A DNA stretch of 16,691 nucleotides from Pseudomonadota bacterium (GTDB lineage Bacteria > Desulfobacterota > Desulfobacteria > Desulfobacterales > Desulfobacteraceae), in the NCBI GenBank assembly GCA_018812385.1, contig JAHJDU010000624.1, positions 1 to 16,691 of the forward strand, written 5' to 3'. The notes under the pieces are model-generated. The model was not told the DNA's origin. It saw only the letters and a list, made by a program, of their open reading frames with translations, and searched no databases. Positions within the stretch are counted from its first letter, which is position 1. Each line of letters starts with the position of its first letter. Made by a program: the position numbers and the translations under genes. Below, piece after piece: positions 1 through 6,912 of the stretch.

Positions 1-188
1 GCCACGGCAAAAGTATCCCCGCCAGAGACAACCAGTACGTCAAGGGCTTTTATGTCGTTGTTCTGTACAAAAAATTCATCCAGAAAAACAAGGTCATAAA
101 ACCCTGCCTTTTCAAACAAATCTACAAACCAGAGCCAGGAATGGGAAGTACCTGACCCTGCATATACCCCTATTTTCGGATAGTTCAT
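1..188 (-). CDS. BPL_N-domain (class I glutamine amidotransferase-like) protein, N-terminal 62 residues; runs off the left edge
   Basis: Only the first 62 codons are present. The start is the ATG read leftward from 188, three bases after the stop of the AOR-like gene, so the two are almost certainly co-transcribed and probably translationally coupled. Visible features are an N-terminal beta strand with a glycine-rich turn (IGVYAGSGTSHSW, residues 6-18) and a second strand ending in VVSGGDTFAVA (residues 52-62). Both are characteristic of the biotin-protein-ligase N-terminal (BPL_N) family, which has a class I amidotransferase-like fold; the expected nucleophilic cysteine would lie beyond the window edge. 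These stand-alone BPL_N proteins have no settled function that I know of. No signal peptide is visible, so it is probably cytoplasmic. Confidence 0.7.
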   Translation of the reverse strand, partial: MNYPKIGVYAGSGTSHSWLWFVDLFEKAGFYDLVFLDEFFVQNNDIKALDVLVVSGGDTFAV

Positions 189-191
189 TTT

Positions 192-1502
192 TTATCCAAA
201 AATATTATCAATGACCGCATCCAGGGTTTCCTGGGTCAGTTCAAGGCCTGTACCCAGGCTTGCCAGTTCCAGCATGTTTTCTTCGGTAAGTTCAGGACAC
301 ATGAGGGAAAATATGGGCTGAATTCCAAAAATCATGGATACTGCCTGTCTTCTTTCCCACCAGGCCATGATCTCATCTTCACCAGACAGACCAAAATCAT
401 TAAAGATTGGTCCTGTTGGGCACCATGGTGTAAACAGACCTCTACCTGGAATGACAACCTCACCGCTTATTGAATCAAAGGACGCTTTGATCTCTTCCAG
501 GGTGGTTTTCCCACAAAGCTCGGCAACGGCAAAGGGGTCAATTCCATATTTTGCACATGCCTTTAAGGCACGACCTGCATCAACAGCTGAAAGTTCCAGG
601 TTTTTAAACCCAAGCAAGGCATAGATGTCAGAGACAAGTACCCCTGGTTCGTCCTCTTTTGATTCTTTAAGCAGGCCAGGATCTTCATCCATAAAAAGAC
701 CCGTATTGGTGGCATAGGGTGTAAAATAGTCTGCACTATGCCTGTGGGTGACAGGGCGCATCCATTCTTCGATCCCTTCTTCTCCCAAAGCCGTAAGGAT
801 CTGGGCAATCCCTTTTTTCTCAAGGAAACTATTCTCCTTGACTGCTTTGAGTATTTCAAGGGAACGTTCAACATAATCTTCGGGTTCGGCAATCTCTATC
901 AGGCCCATACCCCTGAATGCAAATCCTTTCAGGTTCCTGGCCCCGAATAATTTACCAAATCCAAACCGGTCGGGGCTGCTCCAATGGTTATAACAGACCT
1001 GGGCATAATCAGATCCTTTTTCACCGGCAGGGCCGATCATCATGGTCTGGAGAAGACCGTCCCCTACAAATTTTCTAAGCGAATCCGTTGATTCCCATAC
1101 ATCTTTTCCCCAGATATCAGCGGCATCTGAAATATCTGCCACACCGTCGTGTATCCATAAATATACTGGAGATTCTGACCTGCCTTTGACCACAATATAA
1201 TCAAATCCGGAATATTTTATTTCCACTCCTAATTTATATATAACAGGACAATGACAGACTTTCCCAGTTACCGGACTCTTTGCTGTTATCTGAGCCGAGG
1301 CGGAAGCAGGATATGTTGTGCCCGTAAGCAATCCCGTTCCAATAACGATGGGATCATCTTCCTTGTATTTGTCGTATAAATATTTTGTAATTCCAATACC
1401 GCCGATGTGCTCTTGGACAAGAGCTTCAGAAAGTTCTTCTTCTTCAACCTCTGTTGTGTTTAAATCTATGACAAGAATCTTATCCGTTGATAAATATTCC
1501 AT
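192..1502 (-). CDS. Short aldehyde:ferredoxin oxidoreductase (AOR)-family protein lacking the canonical [4Fe-4S] ligands
   Basis: The 436-residue product has an AOR N-terminal domain (about residues 5-205), including YPASASAQITAKSPVTG (64-80) and GFGKLFGARNLKGFAFRG (181-198), the counterpart of the G-x-x-NLKA segment of tungsten AORs. Canonical AORs are roughly 600-620 residues, bind a tungsten bis-pterin and one [4Fe-4S] cluster, and oxidise aldehydes with ferredoxin as acceptor. Here the region expected to carry CxxCxxxC (about 245-275) has no cysteine, the usual D-x-x-G-L-D pterin motif is degenerate (GFKNLELSAVDAG, 298-310), and the protein ends where canonical members continue for another 50 or more residues. 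It is preceded by a GGAGA ribosome-binding site and follows the ferredoxin gene by 15 bases. It may be a cluster-less AOR using the neighbouring ferredoxin, or a non-catalytic relative. The reading frame is intact, so this is not an obvious pseudogene. Confidence 0.75.
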   Translation of the reverse strand: MEYLSTDKILVIDLNTTEVEEEELSEALVQEHIGGIGITKYLYDKYKEDDPIVIGTGLLTGTTYPASASAQITAKSPVTGKVCHCPVIYKLGVEIKYSGFDYIVVKGRSESPVYLWIHDGVADISDAADIWGKDVWESTDSLRKFVGDGLLQTMMIGPAGEKGSDYAQVCYNHWSSPDRFGFGKLFGARNLKGFAFRGMGLIEIAEPEDYVERSLEILKAVKENSFLEKKGIAQILTALGEEGIEEWMRPVTHRHSADYFTPYATNTGLFMDEDPGLLKESKEDEPGVLVSDIYALLGFKNLELSAVDAGRALKACAKYGIDPFAVAELCGKTTLEEIKASFDSISGEVVIPGRGLFTPWCPTGPIFNDFGLSGEDEIMAWWERRQAVSMIFGIQPIFSLMCPELTEENMLELASLGTGLELTQETLDAVIDNIFG

Positions 1503-1517
1503 ACCAAGGTCTCCTTT

Positions 1518-1874
1518 TTAGTCCAGTGTAATTGCATCTACCGGGCAAAATGCAATGCACATGGGCCCGTAGTCATCCATATCTTCGCAAAGGTCACAGC
1601 CCTCTCTGAGCAGCATGGGTTTTGCCGAAGCATCCGCTTCCTTATCAGGATCAGCCTCTTCACCAATTTTATTAATTTCAATCCCTTCCGGACGTGCAAC
1701 AATCAGCACATCTTCCTCTTTAAGAAGCATGCCAAAATAATCTTTTTTTTCTTTGGCTCTATATGCGACGATACATGCTGAGAGAAAGGCAAAACCATCA
1801 TCTCTATGATAGCTGCATACCATTTCGCATGCCATGCAATTGGTACATTTTAAAGCATTGATTTTGATTCCCAT
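1518..1874 (-). CDS. 2x[4Fe-4S] ferredoxin, partner of the AOR-like protein
   Basis: The 118-residue protein has two ferredoxin-type cysteine sets: C10, C13, C16, C20 at the N-terminus and C93, C96, C106, C110 (followed by Pro) at the C-terminus. The usual crossed ligation would give two [4Fe-4S] clusters. The roughly 70-residue insert between them, including an acidic stretch (about 70-82), resembles the HycB/AOR-associated electron-transfer subunits rather than small soluble ferredoxins. The start has an AAGGA ribosome-binding site six bases upstream (minus-strand reading, 1881-1885). It is the first gene of the leftward operon, immediately upstream of the AOR-like gene, so it is likely that protein's electron partner. 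There is no signal or membrane segment, which suggests a cytoplasmic location. Confidence 0.85.
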   Translation of the reverse strand: MGIKINALKCTNCMACEMVCSYHRDDGFAFLSACIVAYRAKEKKDYFGMLLKEEDVLIVARPEGIEINKIGEEADPDKEADASAKPMLLREGCDLCEDMDDYGPMCIAFCPVDAITLD

Positions 1875-1911
1875 TTTATTTCCTTAATTTATTAGAATTT
1901 GGTTTATTTAA

Positions 1912-1917
1912 ATTATA
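1912..1917 (-). promoter_or_regulatory. Candidate -10 box for the leftward ferredoxin/AOR-like operon, within an inverted repeat
   Basis: Read leftward, this is a perfect TATAAT placed 37 bases before the ferredoxin start codon. No good -35 hexamer lies 16-18 bases upstream, so activation may be needed. The box sits in a small inverted repeat, GTTTAT (1902-1907) and ATAAAC (1915-1920), which could be an operator. This is a consensus match in AT-rich DNA, so chance is possible. Confidence 0.35.
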
Positions 1918-1977
1918 AACAGCATAATTTCCATACTATTATATATTAATACTACCATTAAGCGTATCTTCTTCGTA

Positions 1978-2007
1978 GTCAATAGAAAAATAAATGTCAA
2001 TAGAAAA
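1978..2007. repeat. 12-bp direct repeat in the divergent control region
   Basis: GTCAATAGAAAA occurs at 1978-1989 and again, identically, at 1996-2007, an 18-bp period. It lies between the two divergent operons and upstream of the regulator's TTGACA box, a position typical of a tandem activator or regulator site. Confidence 0.5.
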
Positions 2008-2042
2008 TGTTAAAACATCTGATATTTTAATATTTAAAATAT
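2007..2042. repeat. Two AT-rich inverted repeats upstream of the regulator promoter
   Basis: A short palindrome, ATGTT-AA-AACAT, lies at 2007-2018. A perfect 9-bp inverted repeat follows: ATATTTTAA (2022-2030) and TTAAAATAT (2034-2042) around a 3-base centre. The second ends three bases before TTGACA. They could be protein-binding sites or UP-like AT-rich elements. AT-rich sequence makes short palindromes common, but 9-bp perfect arms are less expected. Confidence 0.4.
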
Positions 2043-2045
2043 TTC

Positions 2046-2083
2046 TTGACAAGGCCAAATGAAAATGTAATTGGACTAGTCAA
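2046..2083 (+). promoter_or_regulatory. Candidate regulator promoter with a GntR-like operator
   Basis: A consensus -35 hexamer TTGACA lies at 2046-2051; the matching -10 is poor (TAATTG, 2068-2073). Overlapping and following that -10 is the imperfect palindrome TTGGACTAGTCAA (2071-2083), whose core GACTAGTC is self-complementary. Its T-T-G...C-A-A form resembles FadR/FCD-type GntR operators. Position over the -10/+1 region suggests autorepression by the gene that starts at 2126. The operator is inferred from shape and location only. Confidence 0.4.
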
Positions 2084-2125
2084 AAACCTGAAATTACAAA
2101 ATTTAATTGGAGAGATAATAAAATC

Positions 2126-2884
2126 GTGGGTTTTAAATTTGAAACAGTAAAAGCAAGCCGGATATCTGAAAATATTGCTGAACAAATCCGAAGCGCTATT
2201 TTGGATGGGGAATTGAAAATCGGTGAGCAACTGCCTTCTGAAAAAGACTTTGCCAATCATTTTGGTGTCAGCAAATCTTCCCTCAGAGAAGCTTACCGAG
2301 TGTTGGAAGCATACGGCCTTATTGAAATCCGCCAGGGAATGTCCGGGGGCGCATTTATAAAACAGGTCGACATTACCACCATAAAAGACAGTCTTGTAAA
2401 TTATTTCTTTTTTCAAAACCCAGGTCTCCGGGAATACACCCAGATCAGAACCTTTATTGAACCACAGGTGGTTAAAATCTGTGCTGAAAAAATCAAGGTT
2501 AAAGATATTGAATACCTTGAAAATAATATTTTAGCCATGGAGCAGAAGCCAGATGGTAAAAATTTCATCAGTGACCTTGACATTGCTTTCCATAAAAAGC
2601 TTGTTGATATTACTGAAAACAAAATTATCAGTCTGATTGTTGAAACCATTCAAACGGCATTGATTAATATCAAACGGATGGTGCACACGGACGAACAATT
2701 CTTAAAAATGGTCTGCGACGGACACAAAAGGATTGTTGCCGCATTAAAAGCGCATGATCCTGAAAAGGCAAGCAAGGCAATGTTGGACCACATCAATGAA
2801 GTGGAAAAAGGAATGTTGGCAAGTAAAAATGGAACTATGATCATTACTGAAAATGGGTTGTTGAAGCAAAATCGGAAAAACTGA
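2126..2884 (+). CDS. FadR-type (FCD subfamily) GntR transcriptional regulator
   Basis: The 252-residue protein has a winged-helix GntR DNA-binding domain at about 8-78 (ISENIAEQIRSAIL, then LPSEKDFANHFGVSKSSLREAYRVLEAYGLIEIRQG) followed by an all-helical FCD effector domain (about 100-230). The FCD metal/ligand site is visible as D152 and H156 (DIAFH), H200 (DGHKRI) and H222 (LDHINE). The start is GTG at 2126, supported by GGAGAGA at 2109-2115; no in-frame ATG lies close upstream. FCD regulators usually respond to small organic acids or sugar acids and sit beside the catabolic operon they control. This one is divergent from the ferredoxin/AOR-like operon and leads the rightward operon, so it probably controls both. 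The effector may be a carboxylate related to the pathway. Confidence 0.9.
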   Translation: MGFKFETVKASRISENIAEQIRSAILDGELKIGEQLPSEKDFANHFGVSKSSLREAYRVLEAYGLIEIRQGMSGGAFIKQVDITTIKDSLVNYFFFQNPGLREYTQIRTFIEPQVVKICAEKIKVKDIEYLENNILAMEQKPDGKNFISDLDIAFHKKLVDITENKIISLIVETIQTALINIKRMVHTDEQFLKMVCDGHKRIVAALKAHDPEKASKAMLDHINEVEKGMLASKNGTMIITENGLLKQNRKN

Positions 2885-2903
2885 TAGTTCCAGAACCACT
2901 TAG

Positions 2904-2928
2904 AAGGAGAAAGAAAATGACCTAAATG
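2904..2928 (+). promoter_or_regulatory. Ribosome-binding site followed by a two-codon ORF (ATG ACC TAA) directly before the true start
   Basis: AAGGAGA (2904-2910) is ideally spaced for ATG at 2917, but that start is followed by one codon and an in-frame TAA (2923-2925). The next triplet is the ATG (2926) of the FAD oxidoreductase in the same frame. The real start is therefore 15 bases from the Shine-Dalgarno site, unless ribosomes terminate and restart. It could be a minimal regulatory ORF or a nonsense mutation at codon 3 (for example CAA to TAA). Confidence 0.6.
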
Positions 2929-4362
2929 CCAAAGGAATCAAAAGTTGATTCACGAATCACAAAAAAACTATGTGAAATCGTTGGTGAAAAAAATGCAACC
3001 GATTATAAGCACATTCGTTATGCATACTCTTATGACCTGTCATTTGTGAAGCCCAAATTGCCGGATTATGTTGTCATGCCGACAAGTGTTGAACAGGTTC
3101 AGGCAATAATGAAATTTGCCAATCAGGAGAAAATTTCCGTTACGCCATTTACTGCGGGCACCAATATCGGTGGTCTGTGTATACCTGAAAATGGTGGTAT
3201 TTTACTGGACATGAAGCGGATGAATAATATCATCCGGATTGATGAAGAATCCCACTATGCCATTATTGAGCCTGGGGTATCACATGCCAAATTTGCCAGT
3301 GCCCTGGCCAAATACAATCTCAGGTTTAGTTGGCCTGTTGGACCGCCTTCAGCCTCGACTTCTTCCTGCGCCATCAGCCACGGCATCGGCGGTTTAAGCG
3401 GACGATACGGCCTGAACAGTGAGGAAATAACCAGTATGGAAGTGGTGCTGCCCACAGGTGAACTGGTCCGGGTCGGTTCCTGTGCCATCCAGGAAGATGC
3501 CTGGCACAGTTGCCTGCCCCTGCCGAGAATGGACGGCCTGTTCACAGGATGGCTGGGTACCACCGGAGTTATAACAAAACTCGGTTTGCGTGTGCATCCC
3601 ACGCCGCCTATCCTGAAAGTTTTTACAGCATCTACGGAAACCATCGGTCAAATGGCATCCTATCTTAGAACCCTTGGTAATTATGAAATCTGTGATGACC
3701 TGACCGGGGTTTCCTGGTGGCTTTCCCAGGTACCTATCCCCTATCCATACAAACCAAAACCTGCAGATACGCCGGAATGGATTTCTTTTGCCACAACATT
3801 TTCCTGGACTGAAAAAGAAAAAGAAGCCAGGGAAGAAATCTGGAAAATGGTGGTTGATGAAGAAACCAAAAAAGGCTCGTCCTTAAAGGAGACTGTATAT
3901 CCTGAAGAAGCTTTGAAGGCAAGGACCCAGCTACCCAGCCAGATTGTCGGGTCAACCAAGAATTATACCAAACAGGGAGGGGCCGGAATTTCATGGCCCG
4001 GAACCTTTACACCCGTCAACAAGTGGGAACCGGTTTATGAAGAATGGAAAAAAATCCTGATTGGCCGCAACCTGTCACCCTCGGTTCGTGTAACCAATTA
4101 CAGGGGCGTTCACTATGGCATGCTCCGGGCCATGATCCCCTTTCCGAAAAAAGATCCTGCATCCATAGAGAATGCGAGACAGGCCATAGTCGAATGCCTG
4201 AAAGTCGATCTTGATAACGGCGGTATCCCATACAAGCCACCCGTTGATTTTGGACTGGAGATAAATAAAAGGGCTCATCCTGGATATGTTGAGCTTTTAA
4301 AAAGAGTAAAAAATATGCTGGATCCTAATGATATCATGAATACCGGGAAGCTGGCCCTTTAG
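2926..4362 (+). CDS. FAD-linked oxidoreductase, GlcD/vanillyl-alcohol-oxidase (PCMH) superfamily
   Basis: The 478-residue protein shows the PCMH FAD-binding domain: VVMPTSVEQVQAIMKFA (49-65), the pyrophosphate loop PFTAGTNIGG (74-83), GIGGLSGRYGL (153-163), LPTGEL (175-180) and GWLGTTGVITKLGLRV (208-223). A C-terminal FAD-linked-oxidase domain ends in the usual M-L-D-P-N-D-I-M-N-T-G-K. Members oxidise 2-hydroxyacids, phenols or related alcohols and amines; the substrate cannot be read here. The next gene is a two-Fe-S, two-CCG protein, so the pair probably forms a membrane-associated or soluble complex like glycolate or D-lactate dehydrogenase (GlcD/GlcF-like) that sends electrons to quinone or an anaerobic respiratory carrier. 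No GlcE homologue is present. The start codon choice is unusual (see the adjacent ATG-ACC-TAA). Confidence 0.85.
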   Translation: MPKESKVDSRITKKLCEIVGEKNATDYKHIRYAYSYDLSFVKPKLPDYVVMPTSVEQVQAIMKFANQEKISVTPFTAGTNIGGLCIPENGGILLDMKRMNNIIRIDEESHYAIIEPGVSHAKFASALAKYNLRFSWPVGPPSASTSSCAISHGIGGLSGRYGLNSEEITSMEVVLPTGELVRVGSCAIQEDAWHSCLPLPRMDGLFTGWLGTTGVITKLGLRVHPTPPILKVFTASTETIGQMASYLRTLGNYEICDDLTGVSWWLSQVPIPYPYKPKPADTPEWISFATTFSWTEKEKEAREEIWKMVVDEETKKGSSLKETVYPEEALKARTQLPSQIVGSTKNYTKQGGAGISWPGTFTPVNKWEPVYEEWKKILIGRNLSPSVRVTNYRGVHYGMLRAMIPFPKKDPASIENARQAIVECLKVDLDNGGIPYKPPVDFGLEINKRAHPGYVELLKRVKNMLDPNDIMNTGKLAL

Positions 4363-4423
4363 ACATCATGTATAAATATGATTTAAAAAAAAATTATGCG
4401 TTTAAATAATTTTGGAGGCTTTT

Positions 4424-5734
4424 ATGAAGTGGAATATTCCTTCACTTGAAGAATTGGAAGATGCAGTATGGAAATGTACTGCATGTGGTAATTGTAAAAC
4501 AACTTATGATTTTGGCCCCCCGCCCACCTTTGGGGAAATATGCCCGGCCGGTGTGGAGTTCGGATTTGATGGAAACATGGCGTCCAAGGGTAAAATTGCT
4601 TTTGCCAGAGGAATTCTTGATGGCCAGCTTGAATGGACACAGGAATTTGTAAATGATATTTATAGATGCACCATCTGCGGCGGATGTCAGAACCAGTGTG
4701 AACTGGACCATAAACCGTTTATCCCGGAAATCATGGAAGCCATGAGACGTAAGGCTGTGGCAGATGGTGCCGGTCCCATGCCGACCCAGAAAGTGATTGC
4801 CCAGTCCCTGAGAAGTTATGATAATCCTTACCAGGGTCCCAGAAGGGTCCGAACTGACTGGACCCGGCCCTTTAAGAAAGCAAAAAAGCCCATCAAAAAT
4901 ATCATGAAAGAAAATGCCCCGATACTGTTTTATGTGGGCTGTACAGGTGCCTTTAACCTGCCGGTCAGAAACTTTCCCGTGGCAACGGCTTCCATATTCC
5001 AGAAACTGGGTCTTGATTTCGGGATTCTAGGAGAAAACGAAATCTGCTGCGGATCAACTGCCAATAGACTTGGGGATGTGGATGAATTCAAACGCGTGGC
5101 TGAAACCAATATGAAAACCTTCAAGGACCTTCATGATAACCACGGGGTTGAAACCATTGTTACATCCTGTGCAGGATGTTTCAGGGCCATAAAAAAAGAT
5201 TACAGCCTTTCTGATGAGTGTGAAGAATACCTGGGGGGTCTCAAGATCATCCATACCACGAATTTTCTTTTCAACTATTTCAAGGAAGGCAAGATAAAAT
5301 TTACCAGGGAAGTTCCCTGGAAAGTGACCTATCATGATCCCTGCCACACTGGCAGACATTTGATTAATTATAAGATAGATGAAGATGGTTCCCAACAGTG
5401 GAAAGGATCTTATCTGGGAAAAAATGAAGACAACTGCCTGTATGACATCCCCCGTGAAATACTCAAAGCCATTCCAGGGATTAATTTTGTGGAAATGGAG
5501 AGAATCCGCAGCAATTCCTATTGTTGCGGCGGTGGCGGTGGCGTCATGACAGGGTATGGGGACTGGGCGGCAAAAAATGCCGGGTTAAGGATACAGGAAG
5601 GTATGGACACAGGGGCACAGCAAATGGTTTCCATTTGTCCCTTCTGTCATTACAACCTGAATGAAGGTTCAAAAAGGATTCAAAGCGATATGAAGGTTTA
5701 TGACCTTGTTGAACTAATAGACATGGCGCTTTAG
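4424..5734 (+). CDS. CCG-domain (Fe-S)-binding oxidoreductase subunit (GlcF/HdrD-like)
   Basis: The 436-residue protein has two N-terminal [4Fe-4S] motifs: C18, C21, C24 with C40-Pro, and C82, C85, C88, C92. Two cysteine-rich CCG domains follow: C173, C208-C209-G and C249/C252; then C307, C367-C368-G and C405/C408. CCG domains bind quinone or noncubane Fe-S clusters in HdrB/HdrD, GlcF and succinate dehydrogenase E-type subunits. I chose ATG 4424, with GGAGG at 4414-4418, rather than an upstream in-frame TTG at 4412 that overlaps this ribosome-binding site. It follows the FAD oxidoreductase by 61 bases and is probably its electron-accepting partner. No membrane helix is evident. Confidence 0.88.
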   Translation: MKWNIPSLEELEDAVWKCTACGNCKTTYDFGPPPTFGEICPAGVEFGFDGNMASKGKIAFARGILDGQLEWTQEFVNDIYRCTICGGCQNQCELDHKPFIPEIMEAMRRKAVADGAGPMPTQKVIAQSLRSYDNPYQGPRRVRTDWTRPFKKAKKPIKNIMKENAPILFYVGCTGAFNLPVRNFPVATASIFQKLGLDFGILGENEICCGSTANRLGDVDEFKRVAETNMKTFKDLHDNHGVETIVTSCAGCFRAIKKDYSLSDECEEYLGGLKIIHTTNFLFNYFKEGKIKFTREVPWKVTYHDPCHTGRHLINYKIDEDGSQQWKGSYLGKNEDNCLYDIPREILKAIPGINFVEMERIRSNSYCCGGGGGVMTGYGDWAAKNAGLRIQEGMDTGAQQMVSICPFCHYNLNEGSKRIQSDMKVYDLVELIDMAL

Positions 5735-5810
5735 GGCAGTTAAAAACAACGGGGACAGATTCAATAATCAATGATGCAATAACAAATTAATAATAAAACC
5801 AGGGGGAGAA

Positions 5811-6821
5811 ATGAATTTAAAAGAAAGAGTTATGAATCAATTGGAGGGAAAAACCGTTGATATGACCCCTGTCGGGTGCACCACAACCTATGGAATGGTT
5901 GATTTGATGGAAAAATGCGGTGCCCAAAGACCGCTTGCCGACACTGATCCTGAAGCCATGACGACTCTGTCCCTGGCAGGTGAGCTGGCTGGATTTGAAA
6001 TGGTCAAGGCCATGGGATGGGATATCACTCCCATGAGCGAAGCATTTGGATGCGGGCTCGGAATCCCGCAAATTGATCTCCAGTATTGCATTAAGGAACA
6101 TCCATATGCAGAAAGCCTGGATGGTTTGGATTATCCGTCTGATTTTCTTGATCGGGGAAGATTTCCTGTTTATAAAAAACAATTTGAAATGCTAAAGAAA
6201 AAATTAGACGGCCAGAAGGCAATTTTTGGTGAATCAGAAGGCGCCTTTACCTGCGGAGCCAACCTTGTGTCCACTGAAAATTTCATGAGATGGACCTTTA
6301 AGCGGCCAAAAGATGTTGAGAAGGTTCTTGAAATCACCAAACAGGCCATGATTGACGTCATTAATTTTGCCTTTGAAAACGGGGCAGACTATTATGTCAT
6401 GGCAGAACCCACTGCAGGCCCTGCCCTCATGAGCCCGAAAATGTTTAAAAAATTTGTAGTACCTGTATTGTCGGATATTGTTGCCAAAACAAAGGGTCCC
6501 CTTGTCCTGCATATTTGCGGTAATACAGATATGATTATTCCTTTAATGTGTGAAACCGGTGTTAAAGGAATAAGCATTGAAGAGGGTGCCAATATGAAAG
6601 AAGCTGTCAAAATTGCCCATGCAAACGGTGTCAGAGTATTTGGCAATGTAGCCGCTGCCACCACGCTTTTTATGGGTACGCCTGAGCAATCTTATAAGGA
6701 AGCTTTTACCGCCCTTGAAAACGGAACAGATTTCCTTTGCCCTGGTTGCGGTATTGCTCCGGGATCTCCTTTAGAAAATGTACAGCAGCTGAAAAAAGCC
6801 AGGGATGACTTTTTTAAATAA
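5811..6821 (+). CDS. UroD-family methyltransferase (MtaA/CmuA-like corrinoid methyltransferase)
   Basis: The 336-residue protein belongs to the uroporphyrinogen decarboxylase superfamily but to the methylcobamide:coenzyme M methyltransferase (MtaA/MtbA) branch, not haem biosynthesis. Visible hallmarks are the zinc-site H234-x-C236 (LVLHICGNTD) and C313 in the PGCGIAPGSPLENV motif (311-324), plus MAEPTAGPALMSPKMF (197-212). MtaA-type enzymes transfer methyl groups from a methylated corrinoid protein to a thiol such as coenzyme M or, in bacterial relatives such as MtgA, to tetrahydrofolate. No corrinoid protein or substrate:corrinoid methyltransferase lies in the window, so partners must be elsewhere or the activity has changed. 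A GGGGGAG ribosome-binding site (5802-5808) supports the start. The gap to the preceding gene is 76 bases. Confidence 0.8.
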   Translation: MNLKERVMNQLEGKTVDMTPVGCTTTYGMVDLMEKCGAQRPLADTDPEAMTTLSLAGELAGFEMVKAMGWDITPMSEAFGCGLGIPQIDLQYCIKEHPYAESLDGLDYPSDFLDRGRFPVYKKQFEMLKKKLDGQKAIFGESEGAFTCGANLVSTENFMRWTFKRPKDVEKVLEITKQAMIDVINFAFENGADYYVMAEPTAGPALMSPKMFKKFVVPVLSDIVAKTKGPLVLHICGNTDMIIPLMCETGVKGISIEEGANMKEAVKIAHANGVRVFGNVAAATTLFMGTPEQSYKEAFTALENGTDFLCPGCGIAPGSPLENVQQLKKARDDFFK

Positions 6822-6837
6822 AAAAGTTTAGACCCGT

Positions 6838-6876
6838 GGGAATCCTTTCACCTTGAAGGGGTGAATGGGACTTCCC
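6838..6876 (+). other. Stem-loop between the methyltransferase and binding-protein genes
   Basis: GGGAA (6838-6842) pairs with TTCCC (6872-6876). Inside, TCC pairs with GGG (6843-6845/6867-6869, including one T-G wobble), and TTCACC (6847-6852) pairs with GGTGAA (6860-6865), leaving a 7-base loop and a small bulge. There is no T-run after it, so it is unlikely to be an intrinsic terminator. It ends 24 bases before the very strong AGGAGGT of the binding-protein gene and may protect or process that mRNA. Confidence 0.55.
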
Positions 6877-6912
6877 TATAACAATGATTCATCATTAATT
6901 AGGAGGTAGAAA

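Noticed and set aside
334..624. Rightward ORF opposite the AOR-like gene
   Set aside because: It is antisense to a well-supported protein; its translation shows no recognisable domain and no ribosome-binding site is evident.
2027..2416. 129-residue leftward ORF over the regulator start and promoter region
   Set aside because: It covers the GntR DNA-binding domain in antisense and the control region; the translation has no family features.
4390..4413. AAAATTAT/ATAATTTT hairpin before the CCG gene
   Set aside because: It is purely A/T in a very AT-rich gap, so it is weak and easily due to chance.
5054..5395. 113-residue leftward ORF inside the CCG Fe-S gene
   Set aside because: It is antisense to a CCG-domain coding region with clear cysteine motifs; it is a shadow frame.
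2926..5734. Naming the pair glycolate oxidase GlcD/GlcF
   Set aside because: The fold and pairing match, but there is no GlcE and no evidence for glycolate as substrate.
5811..6821. Haem-pathway uroporphyrinogen decarboxylase (hemE)
   Set aside because: The H-x-C...C zinc motif and PGCGIAPGSPLEN place it with MtaA-type methyltransferases.
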